Positions 10,696 through 20,760 of a DNA stretch of 64,000 nucleotides are shown piece after piece. Position numbers and translations under genes: made by a program. Positions within the stretch are counted from its first letter, which is position 1, and every line of letters starts with the position of its first letter. Location: NCBI GenBank assembly GCA_002255955.1, contig NKIM01000018.1, forward strand, positions 52,535 through 116,534. The letters run 5' to 3'. The notes under the pieces were generated by a model. That model made no database searches, was not told the DNA's origin, and saw nothing but the letters and a program-made list of their open reading frames with translations. Source of the stretch: Burkholderiales bacterium PBB2. Lineage in GTDB: Bacteria; Pseudomonadota; Gammaproteobacteria; Burkholderiales; Burkholderiaceae_C.

Positions 10696-12663
10696 ATGAA
10701 TCCGCCCTCCTCGCTTCCCTTCCCCGCCTCCGCTGCCAGCACTGCAGCCAGCCCGGCCGCACGCCGCCGGCTGCAGCCCTGGGTGCTGGCCTGCGCCGGC
10801 CTGGCCCTGGCGGTGCTCGGTGCCGCCCTGGGCCAACGCTTGAGTGAACGCGCCGGTTTGGCACAGCTGGCGGCCGTGGCCAATGAGCGCCTGGAGCTCT
10901 ACGCCGCGGGCTTGGAGGCCGAGCTGGGCCGGCATGCCTATCTGCCGGGCCTGCTCAGTGTCGACACCGATGTGCAGGCCTTGCTGGCCCGCCCCGACAG
11001 CGAGGCCTTGCGGGCGCAGACCCGGATCAAGCTGGCCCGTGTGCGGGTGCGCTCGGGCCTGAGCCTGGCCTTCATCAGCGATGCTCAGGGCCGGGTGCTG
11101 GCCTCCAGCAACAACTACAACCCGCAGGGCTCGATCGCCGACACAGAGACGACCCAGGAGCCGGATGCCGAAGCGCGCCGCCTGGCGCTGCGCCTGGGCG
11201 AGCGCCTGCTCAGCGGGCCGGGCCAGTTCTTTGCCGCACATGAAGACAACGGCAGCAGCGATTATTTCCTCGTCCAGCCGCTGCGGCGCGCCGGCCAGCG
11301 CTGGGGTCAGATCGTGCTCAAGCTCAATCTCGCGCCGCTGGAGGCCACCTGGGTGGACCAAGGCCTGCGCTCGCAGGGCGAGAAGCTGCTGGTGGTCGAT
11401 GGCCAGGGCGTGGTCATCATGTCCTCGGTGCCGACCTGGAAGTACCACATGCTGGGAAGCTCCAGTGCCGAGCAGCGCGCCACCCTGCGCGCCAGCGGCC
11501 ATTACGCAGGCACGCTGGAAGACACGCTGGGCCTGGACATGGAGGCGCTGAGCCAGCAGCAGAACGCCTTGGTGCAGCTCCCATCCTGGGACCCGGCACG
11601 GCCGCAGCAGCGCCACCGCCTGCTGGCGCAGGAGCTGGCCGTCGTGCCCCTGGGCTTGCGCCTGGTCACCCTGTCGGACCCCGCCGAGGTCTGGCGCCAG
11701 GCCCGCTTCGTGGCCTGGGGCGGCGCGGCCCTGGGCGCGGCGCTCAGCCTGCTGGCGCTGTATCTGCTGGCGCGACGGCGCGCCCATGCCGAGCTGGAGC
11801 GTCAGGTGAGCGAGCGCACGGCCGAGCTGCAGCTCAGCAATGCCGAACTCAAACGCCAGATCGCCCAGCGCCTGCAGGCCGAGGACGAGCTGATGCAGGC
11901 GGCCAAGCTGGCCGTGCTGGGCCAGATGTCGGCCGGCATCTCGCATGAGATCAACCAGCCCTTGACTGCCCTGCGCGCGCTCTCGCGCAACAGCTTGCTG
12001 CTGCTCGACAAGGGCCGCTACACCACCGTGGGCGAAAACCTGGGCGCGATCGATGCCATGGTAGAGCGCATGAGCCAGATCACCCGGCAACTGAAGAGCT
12101 TTGCCCGCAAGGCGCAAAGCGCCAGCGCACCGGTTTCACTGGCAGCGGCCGTGGAAGGCGCGCGCGTGCTGCTGGGCCACCGCATCGAGGCCGAGCAGGT
12201 GCGCCTGGAGCTGGCCATCGCGCCCGAGCTGCGCGTCAACTGCGAAGCCAACCGCTTGGAGCAGGTGCTGATCAATCTGATGGCCAATGCCCTGGACGCC
12301 ATGGCCGAACTACCACTTGCCGCAGACGGCAGCCCGCGGCCTCGCCATCTGCGCCTGAGCACCGCGCCGTTCGAAGACGAGAGCAAGAGCCCGGGTGAAC
12401 GCCCGGGACGCATCTGGGTGCGCGTCTGCGACAGCGGTGCCGGCATGGCGCCCGAGCAGATGGCGCGTTTGTTCGAACCCTTTTTCACCACCAAGCCGCC
12501 GGGCCAAGGTCTGGGCCTGGGCCTGGTGATTTCGGCCAAGATCGTGCACGAGTTTGGCGGCACGCTGCGCGCGCGGCCGGCCGGCCGCAGCGATGATGTG
12601 GGCAGCCTGCCCGGCATGTGTTTCGAGTTCGACCTCGAGCTGGCGCCGGCCGACTACCGCTGA
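10696..12663 (+). CDS. DctB-type sensor histidine kinase
   Basis: A 655-residue membrane sensor kinase. One transmembrane helix lies near residues 28-48 and a second near 342-362, enclosing a periplasmic double-PAS-like sensor as in DctB (C4-dicarboxylates) and AauS (acidic amino acids). A coiled coil leads to the phosphoacceptor box GISHEINQPLTALRAL and then an HATPase domain with NLMANALDAM, DSGAGM and GQGLGLGLVIS. It is followed 50 bases on by its response regulator. The ligand is not certain: the adjacent polar amino-acid binding protein favours an acidic amino acid or dicarboxylate. Confidence 0.88.
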   Translation: MNPPSSLPFPASAASTAASPAARRRLQPWVLACAGLALAVLGAALGQRLSERAGLAQLAAVANERLELYAAGLEAELGRHAYLPGLLSVDTDVQALLARPDSEALRAQTRIKLARVRVRSGLSLAFISDAQGRVLASSNNYNPQGSIADTETTQEPDAEARRLALRLGERLLSGPGQFFAAHEDNGSSDYFLVQPLRRAGQRWGQIVLKLNLAPLEATWVDQGLRSQGEKLLVVDGQGVVIMSSVPTWKYHMLGSSSAEQRATLRASGHYAGTLEDTLGLDMEALSQQQNALVQLPSWDPARPQQRHRLLAQELAVVPLGLRLVTLSDPAEVWRQARFVAWGGAALGAALSLLALYLLARRRAHAELERQVSERTAELQLSNAELKRQIAQRLQAEDELMQAAKLAVLGQMSAGISHEINQPLTALRALSRNSLLLLDKGRYTTVGENLGAIDAMVERMSQITRQLKSFARKAQSASAPVSLAAAVEGARVLLGHRIEAEQVRLELAIAPELRVNCEANRLEQVLINLMANALDAMAELPLAADGSPRPRHLRLSTAPFEDESKSPGERPGRIWVRVCDSGAGMAPEQMARLFEPFFTTKPPGQGLGLGLVISAKIVHEFGGTLRARPAGRSDDVGSLPGMCFEFDLELAPADYR

Positions 12664-12713
12664 CCCAGCCCTCCACCTGCCCCACCCGATTCCATCAAGA
12701 AAGCAGCTCATCC

Positions 12714-14060
<1,347 letters not shown>

Positions 14061-14077
14061 AACGCTGACGGGCAAAC

Positions 14078-14998
14078 TCAGCGGTACTGTGCGGGATCGG
14101 GCGAATCGCTGGGATGCTCGATCAGGCGCTGAAACGCCGGGCTCATGGGCAGGCGCAGATTGAGGCCCGAGCCTGGCAGCGGGCTCTCGAACCAGCGCTG
14201 GTAGATGCGGCGGATCTCGCCGCTGCGGAACAAGGCCCGCAGAACCTCATCGACCAGCTGCTTGAAGCCCGGATCGCCCTGCGCCAAACCCAGGGCATAG
14301 GGCTCGATCGAGAAAGACGCCTCGGAGATCAGGTAGTCCTGGGGCCGGCCGCTGCCGGCCAGCCAGGTGCGCAGCAGCACATCGTCCATGGCATAGGCGA
14401 CGGCGCGGCCGGTTTGCAGCAGGCGGAAGGCGTCCTTGTCGTCCTGGCCGACCAAGATCTTCATGTCCAGCTCGCGCGTCTGATTGACCTGGTGCAGGAA
14501 CTGGATGCTGGTGGTGGCGATGGTGGACGCCACCGGCTGGCCGCGCAGCTCGTCCAGGCTGCGAATCGGCTGCTGGCGCTTGGACAGCAGGCGGGTCTCG
14601 GCCACAAAAGTGGTCAGTGAAAAAGCCTGGATGCGCTGGCGCTCGGCCGTGTGGGTGGTGATGCCGCACTCCAGATCGACCGCACCATTGGCCACCATGG
14701 GCATGCGGGTGGCCGAGCTGACGCTGACCATCTTGGCTTCCAGCTCTGGCAGCTGCAGTCGCTCACGCACCGCCTGGACCACCCGCTCGCACAACTCGAT
14801 CGAGTAACCCACGGGCTTGAGATCGGCATCGAGGTAAGAAAACGGCGCCGAGGCCACGCGGTAGCCCAGCACGATCACGCCCGTGTCGCGGATTTTGCGC
14901 AGGGTGGGTGAGCTCAGGGGCTCGGCCGCCCGCGCCGTCAGCAGCGACAGGCCGATCAGCAGGAGCAGAGCGAAAGACCGGAAAGGGAAGTTGAACAT
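14078..14998 (-). CDS. Polar amino-acid ABC transporter substrate-binding protein
   Basis: A periplasmic solute-binding protein of family 3 (306 aa). The signal peptide FALLLLIGLSLLTARAAE is cut near residue 25. The mature domain has the typical LRKIRDTGVIVLGYR start, PFSYLD, GYSIELCERV and GAVDLECGITTHTAER motifs of the glutamate/aspartate group. The ATG at 14998 is chosen over 15028 because it places the signal peptide correctly. No permease or ATPase gene is adjacent, so it is an orphan binding protein. It could serve a remote transporter or act as a ligand-sensing partner for the neighbouring kinase. Confidence 0.88.
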   Translation of the reverse strand: MFNFPFRSFALLLLIGLSLLTARAAEPLSSPTLRKIRDTGVIVLGYRVASAPFSYLDADLKPVGYSIELCERVVQAVRERLQLPELEAKMVSVSSATRMPMVANGAVDLECGITTHTAERQRIQAFSLTTFVAETRLLSKRQQPIRSLDELRGQPVASTIATTSIQFLHQVNQTRELDMKILVGQDDKDAFRLLQTGRAVAYAMDDVLLRTWLAGSGRPQDYLISEASFSIEPYALGLAQGDPGFKQLVDEVLRALFRSGEIRRIYQRWFESPLPGSGLNLRLPMSPAFQRLIEHPSDSPDPAQYR

Positions 14999-15091
14999 GA
15001 GGCGAAGTCGGAACAGAGGCCGCGGCAAGCTGCTGCAGAAAAACTTCCGCGATTGTCACAGCAGCCGCGTGCGGCGCGAGCCTGTGGCAGG

Positions 15092-15808
15092 ATGACTGCC
15101 CTGATGAACCCTCACTCGCCTTCTCTCGACGCCGCCGCCCGTGATGCGGCATGGCGCGAAGTCCTGCCCCTGGAGCAGGCCCTGGCCGCCCTGCCCGTCC
15201 ACAGCAAAGACTTGCTGCAAGAAGCGCGCGCGGCGTGGTGCCGCGAACAAGGCCTGCTGCTCTTCGCCTACGGCTCGCTGATCTGGCGCCCGGGCTTTGA
15301 AGCGATCGAGCAATGGCCGGCGCAGGTCCAGGGCTACCACCGGGCGCTGCGCCTGCGCAGCCTGTCCAACCGGGGCAATCGCGAGCAACCCGGCCTGGTG
15401 CTGACCCTGCTGCCTGGCGGCAGCTGCCGCGGCCTGGTGTACCGGGTGGCGCCCGAGCACAGCGCGCGGGTCCTGGACGAGCTCTGGGTGCGCGAGATGG
15501 TGGTGGGCTCGTACACGCCGCGCTGGCTGCATTGCCACACAAAGGCCGGCCCCCGTTTGGCGCTGAGCTTCACGCTCAAGCGCAACAGCCCGGCCCGGGT
15601 CGGCCCGCTGGACGATGCCGACTTGCTCCACATCCTGCGCCATGCCCGCGGCCGCTACGGCAGCACCCTGGATTACTTGGAACGCTGCGTGCTGGGGCTG
15701 CGTGAGCATGGCATCCGTGACTCCGAACTTGAGCGGCAGCTGCGCCTGGCCGCCACCCACGGCCTGTGCGAAACCCTGGCGCCGATCAGGCGCCGACCTG
15801 GGCCTTGA
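15092..15808 (+). CDS. ChaC-family gamma-glutamylcyclotransferase
   Basis: Member of the ChaC family (about 238 aa), cytoplasmic enzymes that degrade glutathione to 5-oxoproline and Cys-Gly. The substrate-loop motif [12 protein letters not shown] is near residue 55, and the family acid is seen in [15 protein letters not shown] near residue 135. [13 protein letters not shown] and GLVYRV are also typical. Start choice is between ATG 15092 and ATG 15104; the latter has AGGA about 11 bases upstream, so either is possible. The 3' end overlaps the convergent nucleotidyltransferase gene by 23 bases. Confidence 0.87.
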   Translation: MTALMNPHSPSLDAAARDAAWREVLPLEQALAALPVHSKDLLQEARAAWCREQGLLLFAYGSLIWRPGFEAIEQWPAQVQGYHRALRLRSLSNRGNREQPGLVLTLLPGGSCRGLVYRVAPEHSARVLDELWVREMVVGSYTPRWLHCHTKAGPRLALSFTLKRNSPARVGPLDDADLLHILRHARGRYGSTLDYLERCVLGLREHGIRDSELERQLRLAATHGLCETLAPIRRRPGP

Positions 15809-16412
15809 CCCGCTGCAGATCGGCCACCGTGTCGACATCGAGCAGCACACCGGGGTCGTCCACATCCACCGCCTGCGAGGGGTAGCGCGCCATGATGCGG
15901 CGCGCGCCCTCGTCGCCATGCAGATCGACCAGCTCGGAGAACAGCTCGGCGCTGAAGCCCACCGGGTGGCCCTGGCGGCCGCGGTACTGGGCGTAGGCCA
16001 CGGGATAACTGCTCAGCGCAGCGGCCACCGCAGTCATGGTTTCGGGCCGCAGCAGCGGCATGTCGGCTGGCACGATCAACCAGCCTTCGGAATCGCCGCT
16101 GGCGCTGACGCCGGCCGCAATCGAGTGGCCCATGCCCACAGGGCTGGGGCGGCCCTGGCTGTCCAGCTCGGGCAGCACCACGACATCGCGCTCGGCCACC
16201 AGCTGCTCCAGGCTGCCGGCCAGGGCCGGTATGGTCACCACCACCACCCGCAGCTGGGTCGCCAAGGCATGCGCCACGGTGCGGGCCAGCACCGTATCCA
16301 GCAGCGGGTCGTGGCCGGCACCCAGGCGCTGCGCCAGCTTGTGCCCTTGGCCGGTGAATCTCATGCCGCGTCCTGCCGCGAGCACGACGACAGCCGGTCG
16401 CCGATGTGTCAT
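15786..16412 (-). CDS. MobA/MocA-like nucleotidyltransferase
   Basis: A 208-residue NTP transferase-fold protein. The nucleotide-binding motif [19 protein letters not shown] opens the protein and [14 protein letters not shown] carries the metal-binding acid. [15 protein letters not shown] and a closing [11 protein letters not shown] complete the MobA/MocA pattern. Relatives attach CMP or GMP to molybdopterin; others serve xanthine dehydrogenase maturation. No molybdoenzyme gene is nearby, so the cofactor assignment is an inference from the family. The ATG at 16412 has GAAGGA about ten bases upstream and removes a non-conserved 26-residue extension in the track ORF. Confidence 0.8.
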   Translation of the reverse strand: MTHRRPAVVVLAAGRGMRFTGQGHKLAQRLGAGHDPLLDTVLARTVAHALATQLRVVVVTIPALAGSLEQLVAERDVVVLPELDSQGRPSPVGMGHSIAAGVSASGDSEGWLIVPADMPLLRPETMTAVAAALSSYPVAYAQYRGRQGHPVGFSAELFSELVDLHGDEGARRIMARYPSQAVDVDDPGVLLDVDTVADLQRVKAQVGA

Positions 16413-16586
16413 CAGATCAAATCCTTCAAAAAGCCCCTCGGCTCGGGCGCTGCCCGATCGAGACGCCGGGCTGCACAGTGCCACAAGCATGCCGCCCGGG
16501 CCCGGCTGTGCGCAATGGGGCCATCACTTAAGGTGTTCTACCGTCAGAGCAAGTACCAGCGCCCGCTCTGGGCCGATACTGTGCGC

Positions 16587-17249
16587 ATGAACAGCAGCAA
16601 CCACAGCAAACCCGAATCCCTGGCCGACCTGCGCAAGAGCTACGAGCAAGGCGAGCTCGACGAGGCCATGGCCGCGAACGAGCCCCTGAGCCAGTTCAAG
16701 CAATGGCTGGATCACGCCCTGGCCAGCCAGGTGCCCGAACCCAATGCCATGACCGTGGCCACGGTGGGCGCCGATGGCCGCCCATCCACCCGCATCGTGC
16801 TCATCAAGAGTTATGACGAGCGCGGCATCGTCTGGTTCACCAACTACCAAAGCCGCAAAGGCCAGGAGCTGGCGACCCACCCCTTTGCCGCCCTGCAGTT
16901 CCACTGGGTCGAGCTGGAGCGGGTGGTGCGCATCGAGGGCCGGGTCGAAAAAGTCAGCGACGAGGAATCGGACGCCTACTTCCACTCCCGCCCGCTGGAC
17001 TCACGCCTGGGCGCCTGGGCCTCGCCGCAAAGCCAGGTGATCAGCTCGCGCGGCGTGCTGGTGGCCAATGCAGCCAAGGCCGCCGTGCAGCATGGCCTGA
17101 ACCCCGCCCGGCCTCCGCACTGGGGCGGTTACCGCCTGGTGCCCGAGCGCTGGGAGTTCTGGCAGGGGCGCAAGTCGCGCCTGCATGACCGCCTCAGCTA
17201 CCGCCTGCAGGCCGACGGCCAGTGGCTCAAGGAGCGCCTGGCCCCCTGA
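16587..17249 (+). CDS. pdxH: Pyridoxamine 5'-phosphate oxidase
   Basis: FMN-dependent oxidase (220 aa) that makes pyridoxal 5'-phosphate from PNP or PMP, the last step of vitamin B6 synthesis and salvage. FMN and substrate motifs are [30 protein letters not shown] and [20 protein letters not shown]. The C-terminal [10 protein letters not shown] is the PdxH signature. The track ORF starts almost 1 kb early; the ATG at 16587 matches family length. A TACTGT element ends only a few bases ahead of this ATG, so a leaderless or very short leader is possible. Confidence 0.96.
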   Translation: MNSSNHSKPESLADLRKSYEQGELDEAMAANEPLSQFKQWLDHALASQVPEPNAMTVATVGADGRPSTRIVLIKSYDERGIVWFTNYQSRKGQELATHPFAALQFHWVELERVVRIEGRVEKVSDEESDAYFHSRPLDSRLGAWASPQSQVISSRGVLVANAAKAAVQHGLNPARPPHWGGYRLVPERWEFWQGRKSRLHDRLSYRLQADGQWLKERLAP

Positions 17250-17286
17250 GCCCCTGCCGCCATAACAAGCTCGAGGCGACGTTCGC

Positions 17287-19416
17287 TCAGAAGCGCAGCT
17301 GAAAGCCGGTGTGCAGGCTGCGGCCCGGCAGCGGGCTCAGCTCGCGGATGGTGGCCACCGAACTGGCGCTGTAGGCCAGTTGATTGCCCACATTGTCGAG
17401 CTTCAGATACCAGAGCGCCTCGTTGTTGCCGATGCGCAGCTGGCGTGACAGGCTCAGCTTGAGCAGACCGTAACCGGCCGTGGCATGGTCCAGGGCCGGC
17501 ACACGGGTCTGCCGCGCGCTCAAGCGCCATTCCACGCGGGCCGTCCACGGGCCCTGGTTGGCATCCAGCGCCAGGCTGGCACGCAGCGGCGCCAGGCGCG
17601 GCAAGGGCTCGCCGGTCTGGCGGTTGCTGCCGCGCACGCCGTCCAGCGTGGCGGTGAGGGCGAACTGCGTGCCCGGCAGCAGCTGGGCGGGCAGATGCCA
17701 GTGGCCTTCCAGCTCAAAGCCCGTCAGCACGGCCGGCACGGCCTTGAAGGCATAGACCGGGAAGGTCTCGCCCGCGTCATCGAACTGCTCGCCTGTGGCA
17801 TCGAGTGCGATATAGCTGGCGAAGCGGGTGCGGAACAGGTTCAAGCGCACAAAGTTTTCAGCCTGCCTCCACTCCAGGCCCAGGTCCACGCCCTTGGCGC
17901 GCTCCAGGCCCAGGCTGGCGTCGCCGCGCTCGTAAGCGCCACTGGCCACATGCACGCCCTGCGCATGCAGCTCGTAGAACATGGGGGCGCGCTGGCTGCT
18001 GTTGACCTGGGCATTGAGGCTGAAGGCTTCGCTCAGGCGATAGCTGCCGCTCAAGGTCAGGCTGCGTGGCTTGAAGCGCAGGCTGCTGGCGGCACCAAAG
18101 CGCGGCTCTTCGGCATCGGCCGCATCACCTGCGGAGTTGACACGCACCGATTCCGCACGCGCCCCGGCCTCCAGGGTCAGCGGGCCGACGGCGTACTGCT
18201 CCAGCAGAAAGACCGCACTGCTGCGCGTCTGCGAGCTGGGCACTAAGGCTTCAGCGCCGATGGCGGAGAAGTCGCTGCGCTCCATCTGCAGGCCCAGCAT
18301 GCCCTTGACGGCAGCACTCGCGCCCCAGGGCGCATGCTCCAGCTCCAAACGCAGGTCCTTGCCGCGGTTCTTGAACACCGTGCCCACCTCGCCCGAGCCT
18401 TCCACCTCCTGATGCTGGTAGCGGCTGCTGCTGGCATTCCAGCTCACCCGGCGCAGCAGTTCGGCCGCACCGCTGCCCGGGGCAAAACGCCATTCGCCGG
18501 CCGTGGCCGCGCGCTGGCGCTGCATCTGGATCTGCACATCGGGCTCAACGGTCACGCCGTAGTCGTTGTGATAGTCCTCCAGCGACAGCCCGGCATAGCC
18601 CTGGGCGAAGATGTAGGAACCGCCCACCGCGCCGCCGTGGCTGCGCGCCGCGGAGTTGCGCACCTCGGTGGCGCTTTCGCCCTCGGCGGTGAAGCGCGGG
18701 GCGCTTTGGTTGGAGGCCCGACGGCCGGCCAGATCGGCATGCCAGGCCCAGCCTTGGCTGCCCGAGCCGACGCCACCGTCCAGCACCACAGCGCCGTTGC
18801 GCTCTTGCGCCGGGCCGCCGAAGCGCACCTCCGCCGCACCGCTCAAGCCCGGCTGCATGGCCTTGGGAATGCGGTTGTCCAGGGTGTTGACCACACCACC
18901 GATGGCATTGCCGCCGTAGAGCAAGGCAGCCGCACCGCGCAGCACCTCGACCCGGTCGATGACCAAGGGGTCGGTCGGCACGGCATGGTCAAAACTCAGA
19001 CTGGAGGCATCGACCGAGGCGCCGGAATTGCTCAGCATGCGCACCCGGTCGCCATCCAGGCCGCGGATGGTGGGCCGGTTGCTGTTGGGGCCGAAGTAGC
19101 TGGCCGAGACACCGGGCAGACCGTCGAGGGTCTCGCCCAGCGAGGAGGCGCGGCGCAGGCTCAGCTCATCGCCGCTGAGCGCGCTGTTGGCTTGGGTCAG
19201 CTGCTGGCTGCGCAGCGGGTTGCCAGTCAGCTGGACGCGGCCCAGGTGCTCGGTGCTGCCAGCCGCGGCAGGCGCGGCGCTCAACACAGCGCCGGCATCC
19301 GCGGCAACCGGAGCCGCGACCGCAGGGCTGGTTTGAGCATGAAGCGACAGGCTCAGGCAGAAAAGGCTGGCACCCAAGGCCAGGGGCCGGGGGGCGAAAT
19401 GGAATGCATAGCTCAT
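17287..19416 (-). CDS. TonB-dependent outer-membrane receptor, ZnuD-like
   Basis: A 709-residue outer-membrane receptor. The signal peptide ends near SLSLHAQ. The plug domain (about residues 55-170) has SLGETLDGLPGVSASYFGPN, RPTIRGLDGDRVRML and IDRVEVLRGAAALLYGGNAIGGV, followed by a 22-strand barrel ending in phenylalanine (GFQLRF). The NSNRPTIRGLDGDRVRML plug is typical of the zinc receptor ZnuD group. It is the last gene of a leftward cluster with a MacB-type ABC system and DUF3299 protein, which supports zinc or another metal as cargo. I saw no clear Zur box or riboswitch upstream. Specificity is inferred from family and context. Confidence 0.85.
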   Translation of the reverse strand: MSYAFHFAPRPLALGASLFCLSLSLHAQTSPAVAAPVAADAGAVLSAAPAAAGSTEHLGRVQLTGNPLRSQQLTQANSALSGDELSLRRASSLGETLDGLPGVSASYFGPNSNRPTIRGLDGDRVRMLSNSGASVDASSLSFDHAVPTDPLVIDRVEVLRGAAALLYGGNAIGGVVNTLDNRIPKAMQPGLSGAAEVRFGGPAQERNGAVVLDGGVGSGSQGWAWHADLAGRRASNQSAPRFTAEGESATEVRNSAARSHGGAVGGSYIFAQGYAGLSLEDYHNDYGVTVEPDVQIQMQRQRAATAGEWRFAPGSGAAELLRRVSWNASSSRYQHQEVEGSGEVGTVFKNRGKDLRLELEHAPWGASAAVKGMLGLQMERSDFSAIGAEALVPSSQTRSSAVFLLEQYAVGPLTLEAGARAESVRVNSAGDAADAEEPRFGAASSLRFKPRSLTLSGSYRLSEAFSLNAQVNSSQRAPMFYELHAQGVHVASGAYERGDASLGLERAKGVDLGLEWRQAENFVRLNLFRTRFASYIALDATGEQFDDAGETFPVYAFKAVPAVLTGFELEGHWHLPAQLLPGTQFALTATLDGVRGSNRQTGEPLPRLAPLRASLALDANQGPWTARVEWRLSARQTRVPALDHATAGYGLLKLSLSRQLRIGNNEALWYLKLDNVGNQLAYSASSVATIRELSPLPGRSLHTGFQLRF

Positions 19417-19695
19417 GATGAGGAAGAGAAGACTCTTTGGCGGTCGCGCACGGCCGCAAGCCCTTCATGGGGGAGGCGGCCGGCACTACGGAGGACGAGG
19501 GCTGCAGGCCCGGCCTGCTCCCGATGGGAGCGACGGACCTGCGTCGACCGACAACCCAGCTTGCCAACACGGCCGAACCCGAAGCAAGCGGGTGGTGTGT
19601 GACGCAGGACTGGCGGTCGAGGCGGAGGAAGAAGAGGGAGGGCGAGCGATGGAACGAGCAGCCTCGGACGGAGGCCGCAGGTGACTCAGGCCCGC
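19417..19695. other. Intergenic leader of the TonB receptor with two small hairpins
   Basis: The 279 bases hold no credible gene. Two adjacent short inverted repeats are present: GCAGGC CCG GCCTGC (19504-19518) and GCTCCC GAT GGGAGC (19518-19532). They could form stem-loops in the receptor transcript. I checked for cobalamin-riboswitch and AT-rich Zur-box features and did not see them. Confidence 0.5.
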
Positions 19696-20133
19696 TCAGG
19701 CGAGCTGAGGGGGGCCGCGCGCCGCGCGCTTCCAGCGCGCCGCCAAGTGCAGCGAGGCCGCACGGGCATCATCCGGCGCTGCGAAGCCAGCATCTTGCAG
19801 CACCAGCACTGGCAGGGCCAGGGGCGCATGGTCGTGGCTGAGTTGGTCCAGCAGCAAGCAGATCAGCTCGCCGCGGCTGTGGCCCCAGCTTTCGCTCGGG
19901 GCTTGCGCCACCGGTTTGGCCTCCGCGACCGAATTCAGGGGCGGCAGAGACGACAGAGACGCCAGCGGCACCAAGGCCCGCGCGAAGCCGGCGCTGTGCA
20001 GCACCCGGTGCGATTGCCCCAGGCCCTGGAAGGCCAGCATCAAGGCCAGCAGCGCCCAGACCCGCCAGGCCTGGGCCAGCGGCCAGCGCAGCGCCGAGGC
20101 GCTGCGGGCTGATGTCTGGGATCTGCGACTCAT
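19696..20133 (-). CDS. Small membrane-anchored or exported protein in the metal-uptake cluster
   Basis: A 145-residue protein with a basic N-terminus and one hydrophobic helix (VWALLALMLAF, near residues 25-40) acting as signal or anchor. The mature part has scattered histidines (SHRVLH, WGHSRGE, LSHDHAP) that could bind metal, and one cysteine. I do not recognise a defined family with confidence. It lies 30 bases after the DUF3299 gene and upstream of the TonB receptor in the same direction, so it probably belongs to the same uptake system. A role as periplasmic metal-binding accessory is speculative. Confidence 0.6.
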   Translation of the reverse strand: MSRRSQTSARSASALRWPLAQAWRVWALLALMLAFQGLGQSHRVLHSAGFARALVPLASLSSLPPLNSVAEAKPVAQAPSESWGHSRGELICLLLDQLSHDHAPLALPVLVLQDAGFAAPDDARAASLHLAARWKRAARGPPQLA

Positions 20134-20163
20134 GGATTCAGTCGATCAGGTTCGGGCTCGCGC

Positions 20164-20718
20164 TCAAGGCGCGCCCAGACCTTGGCCGCCGTTGATGCGG
20201 TAAAACAGACCGTAGGGGTCGTCGCTGAGCACGGCCAGCACCCCTTCGACCAGCACCGGCTCCAGGGTGTAGCGCACCGGCTGCTGGGTGAAGACTTCAA
20301 TCAAGCCCTCGGCACCGGCCGGCACACAAAACGAGCAGGAGGTAGGCACCGATGACAACAAAAAGTGGCGCTGCTTGTCGCCCGGCTCCAGCGGCATCAT
20401 GAAACCCTGAACCTTGACCTTCTTCTGGTTCAGCGCCTGCACCGGAGCGGGAAAGGTCGGCACCAGCCGGTTCTTCTCTGCCTTGGTACTCACCGAGGAC
20501 AGCAGGCTCCAGGACAGCACACCTTCGCGCTCCTGCAGTGGCTTGAAGGGGCTGCGCGGGTCGTGGTAGCCCGGGCCTTGCCCGATGGCTGGCACCTGAG
20601 CCGGCACCTGCGCCTGCACCCCAGCGCAGCACAAGGCCAGGCCCAGCATCAGCAGGTGGCGGCGTGCAGCAAACGCGGAGCGGGACAGAGAGTTCACAAG
20701 AAGCACAGTTCGGTTCAT
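20164..20718 (-). CDS. DUF3299 exported protein
   Basis: A 184-residue exported protein. The signal peptide (MLGLALCCAGVQAQ) is followed by a domain with VKVQGFMMPLEPG, HFLLSSVPTSCSFCVPAG and LSDDPYGLFYRING. This matches DUF3299, small periplasmic proteins often encoded next to MacB-type ABC systems. The CSFC motif could bind metal or redox partners. The ATG at 20718 is preferred to 20742 because it leaves a normal signal peptide. It follows the permease by 42 bases. As I recall, Pseudomonas has a zinc-responsive operon with the same ATPase-permease-DUF3299 composition, which supports the metal assignment. Confidence 0.8.
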   Translation of the reverse strand: MNRTVLLVNSLSRSAFAARRHLLMLGLALCCAGVQAQVPAQVPAIGQGPGYHDPRSPFKPLQEREGVLSWSLLSSVSTKAEKNRLVPTFPAPVQALNQKKVKVQGFMMPLEPGDKQRHFLLSSVPTSCSFCVPAGAEGLIEVFTQQPVRYTLEPVLVEGVLAVLSDDPYGLFYRINGGQGLGAP

Positions 20719-20760
20719 GGCGATTCGGATCGAGTGCGGCATTGTGCCTGCAGCAGCGCT

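Noticed and set aside
19417-19695. Cobalamin riboswitch ahead of the TonB receptor
   Set aside because: No B12-box-like segment or GCCACTG core on the minus strand.
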